This document shows, piece after piece, positions 15,340-24,212 of a stretch of 28,791 nucleotides of DNA. Origin of the DNA: CAYRTD01 sp964426915 (GTDB lineage: Bacteria; Bacteroidota; Bacteroidia; Bacteroidales; GCA-2748055); NCBI GenBank assembly GCA_964426915.1, contig CAYRTD010000037.1:1-28791 (forward strand), given 5' to 3'. The first letter of the stretch is position 1. Every line of letters begins with the position of its first letter. The position numbers and the translations under genes are program-made. The notes under the pieces were generated by a model, which worked only from the letters and a program-made list of their open reading frames with translations, had not been told where the DNA came from and made no database searches.

Positions 15340-17346
15340 ATGGAAGCTAACGAAAAAAAGATCACTTCAAAAAAAGTTGAAAAATTAATTGAAAACGGAT
15401 ATTCAGCTACAAGTATCCAGGTACTAGAAGGTTTGGAAGCGGTAAGAAAGCGGCCGGCAATGTATATTGGCGATGTAAGTGTTAAAGGACTTCACCATCT
15501 CGTTTATGAGGTTGTGGACAATTCGATTGATGAGGCACTTGTTGGTCACTGCAACAATATAGATGTAACAATAAATGAGGATGGGAGTGTAACGGTTATT
15601 GACGACGGGCGGGGTATTCCGGTCGATTTTCATGAGAAAGAGCAGAAATCTGCTCTGGAGGTAGTAATGACAGTCCTTCATGCCGGGGGAAAATTTGATA
15701 AGGATTCATATAAAGTATCAGGCGGACTCCACGGAGTTGGTGTTTCATGTGTGAATGCACTATCCAGTAGTCTGAAAGCCGAGGTTCACCGCGACGGAAA
15801 AATATACATTCAGGAGTATAACCAGGGAAGGCCTAAATCTCCGATAAGGGAAGAAGGGACTACGGAAAAAACCGGGACGATCATTACCTTTATTCCCGAT
15901 TCATCGATTTTTACCACGACTGATTTTAAATTTGAGATCCTTTCATCAAGACTCAGGGAGCTGGCCTTTCTGAACAAAGGTATCAGATTGGGAATAACGG
16001 ATAAAAGAGAGTTTGCCGATAATGGAAATGGAAACGGAAACGGGAGCGAAAACGGGAACGGCGAATACAGGCATGAAAGTTTTTACTCCGATGAAGGACT
16101 AAAGGAGTTTGTTCGGTTTCTGGATGCTAATCGTGAAAACCTTATTGAAGAGATCATTCATATTGATACGGAAAAAAATGAGGTACCTGTTGAGATCGCT
16201 CTTCAGTATAATACTTCTTTCTCTGAAAACATCCATAGTTATGTAAACAATATTAATACCATTGAAGGGGGTACTCATCTTTCAGGATTCCGGAGGGGAT
16301 TAACCAGGACCCTTAAATCCTATGCTGAAAAATCGGGTATGCTTTCAAAACTGAAGTTCGATATTAGTGGAGATGATTTCAGGGAGGGGCTTACAGCAAT
16401 AATATCCGTCAAGGTAGCTGAGCCTCAGTTTGAGGGGCAGACAAAGACCAAACTTGGAAACTCAGATATTATGGGGGTAGTTGACCAGGCAGTAAGCGGA
16501 GAGCTCTCAAATTATCTGGAAGAGCATCCAAAAGATGCCAAAACAATTGTTACCAAGGTTATTCTCGCAGCCCAGGCCCGGCATGCAGCACGTAAAGCAA
16601 GGGAGCTGGTTCAGAGAAAAAATGTATTGTCAGGGGCGGGCCTTCCCGGTAAACTGGCTGACTGTGCAGATAAAGACCCTTCGAAAACTGAAGTGTTTCT
16701 TGTTGAGGGAGACTCTGCAGGGGGAACTGCCAAACAGGGAAGAGACAGGGCATTTCAGGCAATTCTTCCTCTGAGGGGAAAAATCCTGAACGTTGAAAAA
16801 GCCATGGCTCACAAGATTTTTGAAAATGAGGAGATCAAGAATATTTTTACCGCTCTGGGAGTCAGTATTGGCACAGAAGAAGACAGTAAAGAACTAAATC
16901 TTAGCGGACTCCGCTATCATAAGGTCATTATAATGACCGATGCGGATGTGGACGGTAGTCACATTACCACGCTTATTATGACTTTCTTTTTCCGTTATAT
17001 GAATGATCTGATCAAAAAGGGTTACTTATATATTGCAACTCCTCCTTTTTATCTTATTAAAAAAGGGAACAAGGAAAAATATGCCTGGACAGAAGAAGAA
17101 AGAAAGCAGGCCCTGCAGGAGATCGGTCAGGGAGCCGGTGTGCAAAGATATAAGGGTTTGGGAGAAATGAATGCCCAGCAACTTTGGGATACTACAATGA
17201 ACCCCGAATTCAGGACTTTACGCCAGGTTACCATTGATAGCGCCGCGGAAGCCGACAGGATCTTCTCCATGCTTATGGGTGATGATGTACCTCCCCGCAG
17301 GGAATTTATAGAAACCCATGCAAAGTATGCAAATATTGATGTATAG
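15340..17346 (+). CDS. gyrB: DNA gyrase subunit B
   Basis: 668 aa, full length. GHKL ATPase motifs: EVVDNSIDEA with E57 and N61 (catalytic base and Mg/ATP ligand), DDGRGIP (88-94), and GGLHGVGVSCVNA (128-140, ATP lid). The TOPRIM domain has EGDSAGG (E456, D458) and DADVDGS (D534, D536, D538), the metal-binding residues. QRYKGLGEMN and the C-terminal EFIETHAKYANIDV complete the GyrA-binding part. With GyrA it introduces negative supercoils and is the target of aminocoumarins. Residues 228-241 are an Asn-Gly-rich insertion (16021-16062) in a loop of the transducer domain, unusual in low complexity. The N-terminus carries about 20 extra residues before the SATSIQVLEGLEAVRKRP segment. The adjacent HlyD gene follows after 191 bp. 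Confidence 0.97.
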   Translation: MEANEKKITSKKVEKLIENGYSATSIQVLEGLEAVRKRPAMYIGDVSVKGLHHLVYEVVDNSIDEALVGHCNNIDVTINEDGSVTVIDDGRGIPVDFHEKEQKSALEVVMTVLHAGGKFDKDSYKVSGGLHGVGVSCVNALSSSLKAEVHRDGKIYIQEYNQGRPKSPIREEGTTEKTGTIITFIPDSSIFTTTDFKFEILSSRLRELAFLNKGIRLGITDKREFADNGNGNGNGSENGNGEYRHESFYSDEGLKEFVRFLDANRENLIEEIIHIDTEKNEVPVEIALQYNTSFSENIHSYVNNINTIEGGTHLSGFRRGLTRTLKSYAEKSGMLSKLKFDISGDDFREGLTAIISVKVAEPQFEGQTKTKLGNSDIMGVVDQAVSGELSNYLEEHPKDAKTIVTKVILAAQARHAARKARELVQRKNVLSGAGLPGKLADCADKDPSKTEVFLVEGDSAGGTAKQGRDRAFQAILPLRGKILNVEKAMAHKIFENEEIKNIFTALGVSIGTEEDSKELNLSGLRYHKVIIMTDADVDGSHITTLIMTFFFRYMNDLIKKGYLYIATPPFYLIKKGNKEKYAWTEEERKQALQEIGQGAGVQRYKGLGEMNAQQLWDTTMNPEFRTLRQVTIDSAAEADRIFSMLMGDDVPPRREFIETHAKYANIDV

Positions 17347-17537
17347 GGCAGAGGTGATATTTAATAATTTCGGGAGGAAGTATATAACGAACTGCAGGAA
17401 TGAGGAGAACTTTCAGATTGTAAGTTCTTTTAAAAAGATTATTAATTTTTTAGAAACCTTCTTTTTTTAATAAATCGGTTGATGAAGGAAGAAATGTAAA
17501 TATTTATTATCTTGAGTCGGTAAAGAAATTAACTGGC

Positions 17538-18881
17538 ATGCCGGAAAAGGAAGATAATCAAAAAATTGAATTAAGAAGCGATGGAGTTCAGGAAATACTC
17601 GGGCTTATTCCCCATTGGATAATCAGGTGGGGAATGGTGCTTCTGTTTCTGATCATCCTTATAATCCTTGGTGGCAGCTGGGTTTTTGAATATCCCCATG
17701 TAATCAAATCAAGAATCCTCGTTACAACCCAGAATCCTCCATCCATGGCTATTGCCAGAACCGATGGCCGCATTATGGAATTACTCGTAGAGGATAATCA
17801 AAGGGTTGAAGAGGGTGATGTTCTGGCACTCATTGAAAATTCAGCCAACTATCAGGATGTTAAGTTACTGAAAGCTAAAGTTGATACTTTTAGAAAATTG
17901 ATACTGACCGAAACGGATTCTGCTTATTTGAGTTTTCCATCAAATCTGACACTTGGCAATATTCAACCTTTATATGCGGGTTTTCTCAGGAATTTCGTTG
18001 ATCTGCAAAATTTTCTCGAGCTAAATTATCATGAGCAGAAAATCGAATCGATGGAAGAAGAAATTCAGCGATATAAAGCCTATTCATGGACGTTAAAAAA
18101 GCAAAGTAACATCCTTGCATCGGAGCGGGCCCTGGTAGAAAATCAGTTTCAACGTGACTCAACTCTTTACCGGCAGGGTGTTATCCCCACTGCAGATTAT
18201 GAGAAATCAAGGTCTGAATTGCTTCAAAAACAACGGGCTTATGAGCAGTCAAGAACATCTATTGTTGATGCGGAGATTCAGATCTCCAAATTGCAGCAGC
18301 AGATCCTTGATCTTCAATTGCAGAAAAATGATGAATTTGATAAACTCAGCCTTGGGCTTCGAGAATCTCTTGAGAACCTTATGTCTGGGATCGCTGAATG
18401 GGAGCAAACATTCGTTTTACATACAACTGTAAGTGGCACTGTGAGTTTCACTCGAATTTGGAGTGAAAACCAGTACGTTTCAGGGGGTGATCTTGTTATG
18501 ACTGTCATTCCCGAGAACCGCGGTGATATGATCGGAAAAATCGAACTACAGTTTTTGGGAGCGGGAAAAGTTGAAGTCGGAAAGACGGTAAAGATCAAAT
18601 TTGATAACTATCCTTATATGGAATATGGAATGGTTACCGGGTTTGTTAAATCCATCTCGCTGGCAACTTCCGATAATGCTTATTCAGTAATCGTTTCCCT
18701 TCCTGATGGTCTCAAAACCAATTATGGCACAGAAATATCCTTTACTCAGGATATGCAGGGGATGGCGGAGATCATCACCAATGAAGAGAGTTTGCTGGAA
18801 CGGATTGTTAATCCGGTAAAATCTGTTTTAATGAAACAAAAAGACCTCCGGAAAAATGATTCTCCGGAGGTCAGAACTTAA
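17538..18881 (+). CDS. HlyD-family membrane fusion protein (bacteriocin/peptide-export type)
   Basis: 447 aa. A short cytoplasmic N-terminus is followed by one transmembrane helix (about 28-50). The first half of a biotinyl-lipoyl hairpin is ARTDGRIMELLVEDNQRVEE at 73-92, followed by a long periplasmic coiled coil (about 105-275), the second lipoyl half near 290-310 and a beta-barrel domain with TVKIKFDNYPYMEYGMVTGF. The N-terminal ELRSDGVQEILGLIPHWIIR pattern resembles Bacteroidota adaptors that partner with peptidase-containing ABC exporters for double-glycine leader peptides. No ABC exporter, outer-membrane factor or leader peptide gene lies near it; gyrB is upstream and the opposed xyl operon is downstream. 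The last 13 codons include a hairpin that serves as terminator for the opposite strand. Confidence 0.82.
   Translation: MPEKEDNQKIELRSDGVQEILGLIPHWIIRWGMVLLFLIILIILGGSWVFEYPHVIKSRILVTTQNPPSMAIARTDGRIMELLVEDNQRVEEGDVLALIENSANYQDVKLLKAKVDTFRKLILTETDSAYLSFPSNLTLGNIQPLYAGFLRNFVDLQNFLELNYHEQKIESMEEEIQRYKAYSWTLKKQSNILASERALVENQFQRDSTLYRQGVIPTADYEKSRSELLQKQRAYEQSRTSIVDAEIQISKLQQQILDLQLQKNDEFDKLSLGLRESLENLMSGIAEWEQTFVLHTTVSGTVSFTRIWSENQYVSGGDLVMTVIPENRGDMIGKIELQFLGAGKVEVGKTVKIKFDNYPYMEYGMVTGFVKSISLATSDNAYSVIVSLPDGLKTNYGTEISFTQDMQGMAEIITNEESLLERIVNPVKSVLMKQKDLRKNDSPEVRT
18843..18872 (-). terminator. Intrinsic terminator of the xyl operon inside the HlyD gene's 3' end
   Basis: Perfect 10-bp stem GACCTCCGGA/TCCGGAGGTC (18843-18852 with 18863-18872) and a 10-nt loop. 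On the minus strand it is followed at once by TTTTTG, a classic factor-independent terminator 25 nt after the xylE stop codon. It overlaps codons near the C-terminus of the opposed HlyD gene, so one hairpin sequence serves as coding DNA on one strand and as a terminator on the other. Confidence 0.8.
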
Positions 18882-18897
18882 TTTCGAATTCTGAGAA

Positions 18898-20502
18898 CTA
18901 TTTCTTCCATATACTCTCCAGTTCCTCAAGTGTTTTGCCTTTGGTTTCCGGGACGAGCTTCCAAACAAAAATTGCAGCCAGAATTCCCATTAATGAGTAT
19001 ACCCAGTATGAAAATCCCTGGTTGAAATGCAGGGTCAGCCAGGGGTGACCATCCATTATCGGGAATGTCCATGAAATAATGAGGTTGGAGATCCATTGAG
19101 CCGCGACAGCAATAGACATTGCTCCCCTTATTTTATTCGGGAATATTTCGGAAAGCAATACCCAGGTAACCGGTCCCCATGAAACAGCAAAAAAAGCAGT
19201 ATAAAGCAACATAAAGATCAGTGACCCGACACCCAGTTTTTCCAGGTAAAATGTTAATCCCAGACAAGCCATACTGAAGGCCATACCAAGAGCCCCTATT
19301 ATTTGTAAGGGTTTTCTTCCGAATTTGTCGACAGTAAAAATAGCAATAATGGTAAATGTCAGGTTAACAGCTCCTACAATAATGGTTAGCAGCAACGATG
19401 TGTCTGTATCACTCCCCATATTGCTGAAAATTTTTGAGGCGTAATATAAAACAACGTTTATACCAACAAACTGTTGAAAAACCGATAACAATACACCAAT
19501 AATAATAACCAGGCTTCCGTAGCTCAGCCATGAGGTTTTTTGGGTAGAAAGTGAATTTTTTATATCAGCGAGTATCTGGGTGGCTTTAGAAGGTCCTGAT
19601 ATTTTGTTCAGTAAGCGGATAGCTTCGTCTTCATTGTTCTTAAGAACCAGGAATCTCGGCGTTTCAGGAACAAAGAACAGCAAGAACAGAAACAGAGATG
19701 CCGGAATAACTTCAGAAGCAAACATCCATCTCCATCCTGTATTCATTATCCATTCTGAAGGTTGCCCCTTGGCAATGAAATAGTTTACAAAATATACGAC
19801 AAGCATACCGAAAATAATAGCAAACTGATTCCATGAAACCAGCTTCCCCCGGATATTTGCCGGTGCGATTTCTGAAATATACATTGGCGAGAGCATTGAG
19901 GCCATTCCAACACCAATACCACCTAAAATCCTGTAAAAAATAAATGAGCTGATGATTTCGCTTCCCAGAAAATTCAATTTATCGGGAATGGCAGATCCTA
20001 CCGCTGAAATAAGAAATAAAAAAGCTGCGATCAGTAGGCCTTTTCTTCTTCCTATCGTTTGACTCACATAACCGGCAATTGAACCACCGATGACGCATCC
20101 GATAAGCGCACTTGAAATGGTGAAACCGCTTATGGAATTTGCCATGTTCTCTGTTAAAACGTTGGGAAGGGATAAAAACCTGAGATTAACAATAACTCCT
20201 GTGATCGCAATAAAAATGAAGCTATAAATGCCTCCTTTTTTCAAACCATGAAGCCGGAAGAAAAAACTGCTGATAAGTATGGCAACAATAGCAAAACTAA
20301 TAGTTGCAGCAACTTTGAATTCTATAATCACCTGGGTGGCAAATTCAGGACTTGATGCTAGAGGCTCGATAAAAAAGGCATTCAGGGCTTCAATTGCACC
20401 GTTAATAACAGCTGTATCATACCCGAAAAGCAATCCTCCCAGTGTTGCCACCAGAGTAATGCCGAAAATGAAAAATCTGTTGCTTCCATTGTTGTTTGAC
20501 AT
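18898..20502 (-). CDS. xylE: D-xylose:H+ symporter (MFS sugar porter)
   Basis: 534 aa from ATG 20502 (MSNNNGSNRFF); a GTG at 20538 that overlaps the xylA stop would add 12 residues and cannot be excluded. It is a 12-helix MFS sugar porter: GGLLFGYDTAVINGA in helix 1, GRRKG after helix 2, RILGGIGVGMASMLSPMYIS with ISEIAPANIRGKL, PETPRFLV in the central loop, FQQFVGINVVLYY in helix 7, DKFGRKPLQ after helix 8, WGPVTWVLLSEIFP in helix 10, and VPETKGKTLEELE at the C-terminus. The QQ..GIN and W.SEIFP motifs are those of the XylE/GLUT group. It brings D-xylose in with a proton across the inner membrane. It is the last gene of the xylR-xylB-xylA-xylE operon. The substrate is inferred from the operon. 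Confidence 0.88.
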   Translation of the reverse strand: MSNNNGSNRFFIFGITLVATLGGLLFGYDTAVINGAIEALNAFFIEPLASSPEFATQVIIEFKVAATISFAIVAILISSFFFRLHGLKKGGIYSFIFIAITGVIVNLRFLSLPNVLTENMANSISGFTISSALIGCVIGGSIAGYVSQTIGRRKGLLIAAFLFLISAVGSAIPDKLNFLGSEIISSFIFYRILGGIGVGMASMLSPMYISEIAPANIRGKLVSWNQFAIIFGMLVVYFVNYFIAKGQPSEWIMNTGWRWMFASEVIPASLFLFLLFFVPETPRFLVLKNNEDEAIRLLNKISGPSKATQILADIKNSLSTQKTSWLSYGSLVIIIGVLLSVFQQFVGINVVLYYASKIFSNMGSDTDTSLLLTIIVGAVNLTFTIIAIFTVDKFGRKPLQIIGALGMAFSMACLGLTFYLEKLGVGSLIFMLLYTAFFAVSWGPVTWVLLSEIFPNKIRGAMSIAVAAQWISNLIISWTFPIMDGHPWLTLHFNQGFSYWVYSLMGILAAIFVWKLVPETKGKTLEELESIWKK

Positions 20503-20537
20503 AATTTGGTTTTTTAAAGATAAATAATCATTAAACA

Positions 20538-21866
20538 CTAAATGTACTGATTAATGATAGCCTCATACAACTCCTGCTTCCCGCTAATCTGCCTGGGTTC
20601 ACCCACTTCTTCCGCAATCTTCCTGAGGTCTTCAAGACTCAGTTTTCCTGCTTCAAAATCAGCGCCCTTCCCTGAATCAAAACTGGAATAACGTTCATTT
20701 TTCATCTTCAGGTAATCTGAATTTTCAAGAATATCTTTTGCTACAAGATATGCCCGTGCGAAAGCGTCCATTCCTGCTATATGCGCAATGAAAAGATCAT
20801 CAAGATCTGTTGAGCTTCTTCGGGTTTTTGCATCAAAATTGATTCCGCCAGAAGTAAAACCACCGATTTCGATAATCACCAGCATTGCCTCGACTAATTC
20901 ATATACATTTATTGGAAACTGATCGGTATCCCATCCGTTCTGATAATCCCCCCTGTTAGCATCGATGCTGCAAAAAAGGCCTGCATCGGCGGCTACCTGC
21001 AATTCATGCTGAAAAGTATGTCCTGCAAGGGTAGCGTGGTTTACTTCAATGTTGAGTTTAAAATCTCCGGCAAGTCCGTGTTCCTTCAGAAATCCCACAA
21101 CCGTTGCTGTATCATAATCGTATTGATGTTTGGTTGGTTCCATGGGTTTCGGTTCAATAAGAAAAGTCCCTTTGAAACCCTGCTTCCGGCCATATTCTTT
21201 TGCCATATGGAAGAACCGGGCTATGTGCTCTGTCTCCCTCTTCATTTCTGTGTTTAATAAACTGGAATATCCTTCTCTGCCGCCCCAGAATACATAATTT
21301 TCTCCACCCAGTTCAATGGTGGCATCAATAGCGTTTTTTACCTGGGTGCCTGCCCATGCGATCACATTGAAATCGGGATTGGAAGCTGCTCCGTTCATGA
21401 ACCTTTTGTGAGAAAATAGATTGGCTGTTCCCCAGAGAAGCTTTATGCCGGAATCTTTTTGTTTTTGTTTCGCATAATCGATCATGGTAGCAAGACGTTT
21501 TTCTGATTCCGCGATATTGTCTGCTTCATCCACAAGATCGTAATCATGGAAACAATAAAAAGGAAGTCCCAATTTACTGGCAAATTCAAATGCGGCATCC
21601 ATTTTGTCCTTTGCATTCCGAATGGGATCCTTGCTGACATCCCAGGGGAATTCCTTTGTTCCGGGTCCAAACGGATCACCGCCTGTTCCTGTCATTGTAT
21701 GCCAGTAGGCCATTGCAAACCTGAAAATTTCTTTCATGGTTTTATCACCCACTTTCATATCGGGATTATAGTACTTGTAAGCAAGAGGATTTTTCGATTC
21801 TTTTCCTTCGTACTTAATTTTTCCGATCCCGGAAAAATATTCTTTGTCGCCTGTTAAATAGTCCAT
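20538..21866 (-). CDS. xylA: D-xylose isomerase (class II)
   Basis: 442 aa, the length of the large (class II) enzymes. It converts D-xylose to D-xylulose using two divalent metal ions. The catalytic and metal residues are all present: H107 and D110 in CFHDYD, WGGREGY (194-200), E238 in IEPKP, E274 and H277 in EVNHA, D302 in IDANRGD, D313 and D315 in WDTDQFP, and D345 in NFDAK. These match the E. coli-type ligands with a uniform offset. The start ATG at 21864-21866 gives the family N-terminus. It follows xylB by 10 bp and is followed by xylE with a start that nearly overlaps, so it is the middle of the operon. Regulation is probably by the Nudix regulator upstream. Confidence 0.97.
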   Translation of the reverse strand: MDYLTGDKEYFSGIGKIKYEGKESKNPLAYKYYNPDMKVGDKTMKEIFRFAMAYWHTMTGTGGDPFGPGTKEFPWDVSKDPIRNAKDKMDAAFEFASKLGLPFYCFHDYDLVDEADNIAESEKRLATMIDYAKQKQKDSGIKLLWGTANLFSHKRFMNGAASNPDFNVIAWAGTQVKNAIDATIELGGENYVFWGGREGYSSLLNTEMKRETEHIARFFHMAKEYGRKQGFKGTFLIEPKPMEPTKHQYDYDTATVVGFLKEHGLAGDFKLNIEVNHATLAGHTFQHELQVAADAGLFCSIDANRGDYQNGWDTDQFPINVYELVEAMLVIIEIGGFTSGGINFDAKTRRSSTDLDDLFIAHIAGMDAFARAYLVAKDILENSDYLKMKNERYSSFDSGKGADFEAGKLSLEDLRKIAEEVGEPRQISGKQELYEAIINQYI

Positions 21867-21876
21867 GATATTGTTT

Positions 21877-23352
21877 TTATTTGATTAATAATTCGAGTTT
21901 ATTTTTCCAGAGATGGTATGCATCTTTATATTTTCGGTCATCAGGAGAAGGCTCTACAACCTCAATTCTTTCAAGGCTTGCGAAGGCTTCATCAAATGAA
22001 GTATAAATGCCGGAACCTACACCTGCAGCTTTTGCAGCACCTGCCGAACCATCGGTATCGTAAAGTTCAATATTGATGTCTCCGGTGGAGGCAAGACTAT
22101 TCCTGAAAACCGGACTCAGGAACATATTGGCATTTCCGGCTCGCATCACCTTAGGATCTATTCCCATCTCTTTCATTATTTCTATGCCATAAATAAATGA
22201 AAAAACTATTCCTTCCTGACCTGCCCGGATAATATGGGAAAGATCATGACGATTAAAATTAATTCCGTCTATACGTCCACCATAATCTTTATTTTTCAGC
22301 ATTCTTTCAGCACCATTCCCAAACGGGAATACGGTAATGCCGTCGGAACCGGTCTCGGCTTTTTCTGCCAGACGGTTTAGTTCATTATAGTCTTTATCCG
22401 GGGCGAAATTATTTTTTAACCAGGAATACTGAATGCCTGTTCCGTTAATGCATAAAAGTACTCCAAGCCTGTTTTGTTTTTCGCTATGATTAACATGGGC
22501 AAAACTATTGACTCTTGAAAAAGGATCATATTTCACCTCGTCGCTCACTCCATATACCACACCTGAGGTTCCGGCTGTGGCTGCAATTTCACCTGGTTCT
22601 AACACATTTAGTGAAAATGCGTTATTCGGCTGATCTCCTGCGCGATAAGCGACCGGAATTCCTGAAGGCAAACCCAGTTCATCGGCAATATCGGGTAATA
22701 TTTTTCCCTGAATAGAAAAGGTGGGGACAATATCAGGAATTACATCAAAATCAAACCCATAGTGTTCCATCAAATATTCAGAAGGTTTGTTTTCCCTAAA
22801 ATCCCATAATACTCCTTCTGAAAGTCCTGAAATTGTTGTATTTACCTGGCCAGTCATTTTCATGGCGATATAATCACCGGGCAGCATGATCTTCCAGGTT
22901 TTTTCGAAAACATCCCTTTCATTTTCCTTTACCCATTTAAATTTTGAGGCGGTGAAATTCCCGGGTGAATTCAGGGAATGAGAAAGACATATCTTTTCTC
23001 CGATCTTACTGAAAGCCTCTTCCCCATAATCGATAGCACGGCTGTCACACCAAATAATTGAGGGACGTAATACATTTCTATACCTGTCTATCATAACCAG
23101 TCCGTGCATCTGGTAGGATATTCCTATAGCTTTTATCTCCGATTTGTTTACCTTGCTGCATACTTCGCGGCTTGCAAGGCATAGGTTTTCCCACCAAACC
23201 GACGGGTCCTGTTCAGCCCATCCTTTCCTGGCTGCTTCAATCTTCATCTCTTTTTTGGGATAAAAAGCAGAGTGCATTGATTTTCCTGTTTCGCTATCGG
23301 TCAGGGTGGCCTTTACCGATGAGCTACCGACATCATAACCTATTAAATACAT
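21877..23352 (-). CDS. xylB: Xylulokinase (FGGY family)
   Basis: 491 aa. It phosphorylates D-xylulose with ATP to xylulose 5-phosphate, feeding the pentose phosphate pathway. The FGGY N-domain starts with GYDVGSSSVKATLTD (5-19), the ribonuclease-H-like phosphate-binding loop. QMHG (81-84) is the sugar-binding signature of xylulokinases. AYRAGDQPNNAFS carries D240, the likely catalytic base, and GTSG (261-264) lies near the adenine pocket. The C-terminal domain has DGSAGAAKAAGVGSG near 440. It is the first structural gene after the regulator (59-bp gap) and precedes xylA by 10 bp. Full length with no gaps. Confidence 0.93.
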   Translation of the reverse strand: MYLIGYDVGSSSVKATLTDSETGKSMHSAFYPKKEMKIEAARKGWAEQDPSVWWENLCLASREVCSKVNKSEIKAIGISYQMHGLVMIDRYRNVLRPSIIWCDSRAIDYGEEAFSKIGEKICLSHSLNSPGNFTASKFKWVKENERDVFEKTWKIMLPGDYIAMKMTGQVNTTISGLSEGVLWDFRENKPSEYLMEHYGFDFDVIPDIVPTFSIQGKILPDIADELGLPSGIPVAYRAGDQPNNAFSLNVLEPGEIAATAGTSGVVYGVSDEVKYDPFSRVNSFAHVNHSEKQNRLGVLLCINGTGIQYSWLKNNFAPDKDYNELNRLAEKAETGSDGITVFPFGNGAERMLKNKDYGGRIDGINFNRHDLSHIIRAGQEGIVFSFIYGIEIMKEMGIDPKVMRAGNANMFLSPVFRNSLASTGDINIELYDTDGSAGAAKAAGVGSGIYTSFDEAFASLERIEVVEPSPDDRKYKDAYHLWKNKLELLIK

Positions 23353-23411
23353 ATTTTTTTTCTTTAGTTACTATCTTCTTCTTTCTGTTCCGGAGGTATA
23401 TTTTATATTCG

Positions 23412-24128
23412 TTAAAACTGAAATCCTTCAAACTGACTAAAACTGTTCTTGTATATTTCTTTATTAAAAGCGTAGAGCCTGGCCGGTTTATGAGCTACAT
23501 TTTTTTCTTTTTCATCAAGAGGAATAAGATAATTGGCTTTCAGGACTTTTTTCCTGAAATTCCGGTTATCCAGTTTTTTTGAAAGAATTGCTTCATAGAG
23601 ATTTTGCAACTGCCGGATAGTGAATTTCGAAGTTAAAAGTTCCATTCCCACAGGTTTGGTCTGAAGTTTCATGCGAAGATGAGACAAACCTTCCTCCAGA
23701 ATAATCCGGTGATCAAATGCAAGTTCATCTACCTCATCAACCTCTTTCCAAACCGCTTCATTCCTGTTTGCTATTCTTTTTTTACTGTCTTTAATTTTTA
23801 TCAGCGAATAATAGGCAATAGTCACAACTCTTTCAATAGGCAAGCCGGTAGTATTTCTGAGCCATTCAATGTCTTTTTTTTTCCTGATCCGCCCGGGCGA
23901 ACCGAATACACTGAATTGCCTCAAATAAATATTCCGGAGGCCGGTTAACTTTTCTAATATTCTGTATGCTGCAGAATCAAGGTCTTCATCGTCGGTGATG
24001 AAATCCCCGGGAAGCTTAAAATCGGTCTGATCATCAGAAAAAGTCCTTTCCAAAAGCAATATTTTGAGATTTTTTCCGTCAAAACCGAATACAACGCAAT
24101 CAATTGATATGTGAGGATTAAGTTTCAA
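23412..24128 (-). CDS. xylR: Nudix-domain transcriptional regulator of xylose genes (NrtR/AraR-like)
   Basis: 238 aa. The N-terminal about 155 residues have a Nudix fold (KILLLERTF, PGDFITDDED), but the catalytic box is broken: R-I-L-E-K-L-T-G at 56-63 stands where active enzymes have R-E-U-X-E-E-X-G. The C-terminal part (165-230, with SKFTIRQLQNLYEAILSKK and NFRKK) is the winged helix-turn-helix of NrtR-type regulators. In Bacteroides the Nudix regulator AraR controls arabinose genes and binds the sugar rather than hydrolysing a nucleotide, and similar Nudix regulators are predicted for xylose genes. Its position at the head of xylBAE supports a xylose sensor. A promoter-operator region with an 18-bp palindrome lies just upstream. 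The assignment xylR rather than araR rests on the operon. Confidence 0.85.
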   Translation of the reverse strand: MKLNPHISIDCVVFGFDGKNLKILLLERTFSDDQTDFKLPGDFITDDEDLDSAAYRILEKLTGLRNIYLRQFSVFGSPGRIRKKKDIEWLRNTTGLPIERVVTIAYYSLIKIKDSKKRIANRNEAVWKEVDEVDELAFDHRIILEEGLSHLRMKLQTKPVGMELLTSKFTIRQLQNLYEAILSKKLDNRNFRKKVLKANYLIPLDEKEKNVAHKPARLYAFNKEIYKNSFSQFEGFQF

Positions 24129-24182
24129 TATGTTTTTATTAAAAAAACATGAGTTTTCTATAAAAAGCTAATCTATATCCGG

Positions 24183-24200
24183 TATAAATGTACATTTATA
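24183..24200. promoter_or_regulatory. Perfect 18-bp palindrome, candidate XylR operator
   Basis: TATAAATGTACATTTATA is a perfect palindrome 55 bp upstream of xylR and 13 bp downstream of its -7 box, so it covers about +1 to +20 of the predicted transcript. This is the ideal place for a repressor. No second copy was found in front of xylB, xylA or xylE, consistent with one operator controlling the whole operon, including autoregulation of the regulator. Binding by XylR is inferred. Confidence 0.65.
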
Positions 24201-24212
24201 GATGAAAATAAA

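Noticed and set aside
20503..20538. GTG start for xylE overlapping the xylA stop codon
   Set aside because: The 12 extra residues (FNDYLSLKNQI region) do not resemble sugar-porter N-termini; the ATG at 20502 gives a normal one. Kept as an alternative only.
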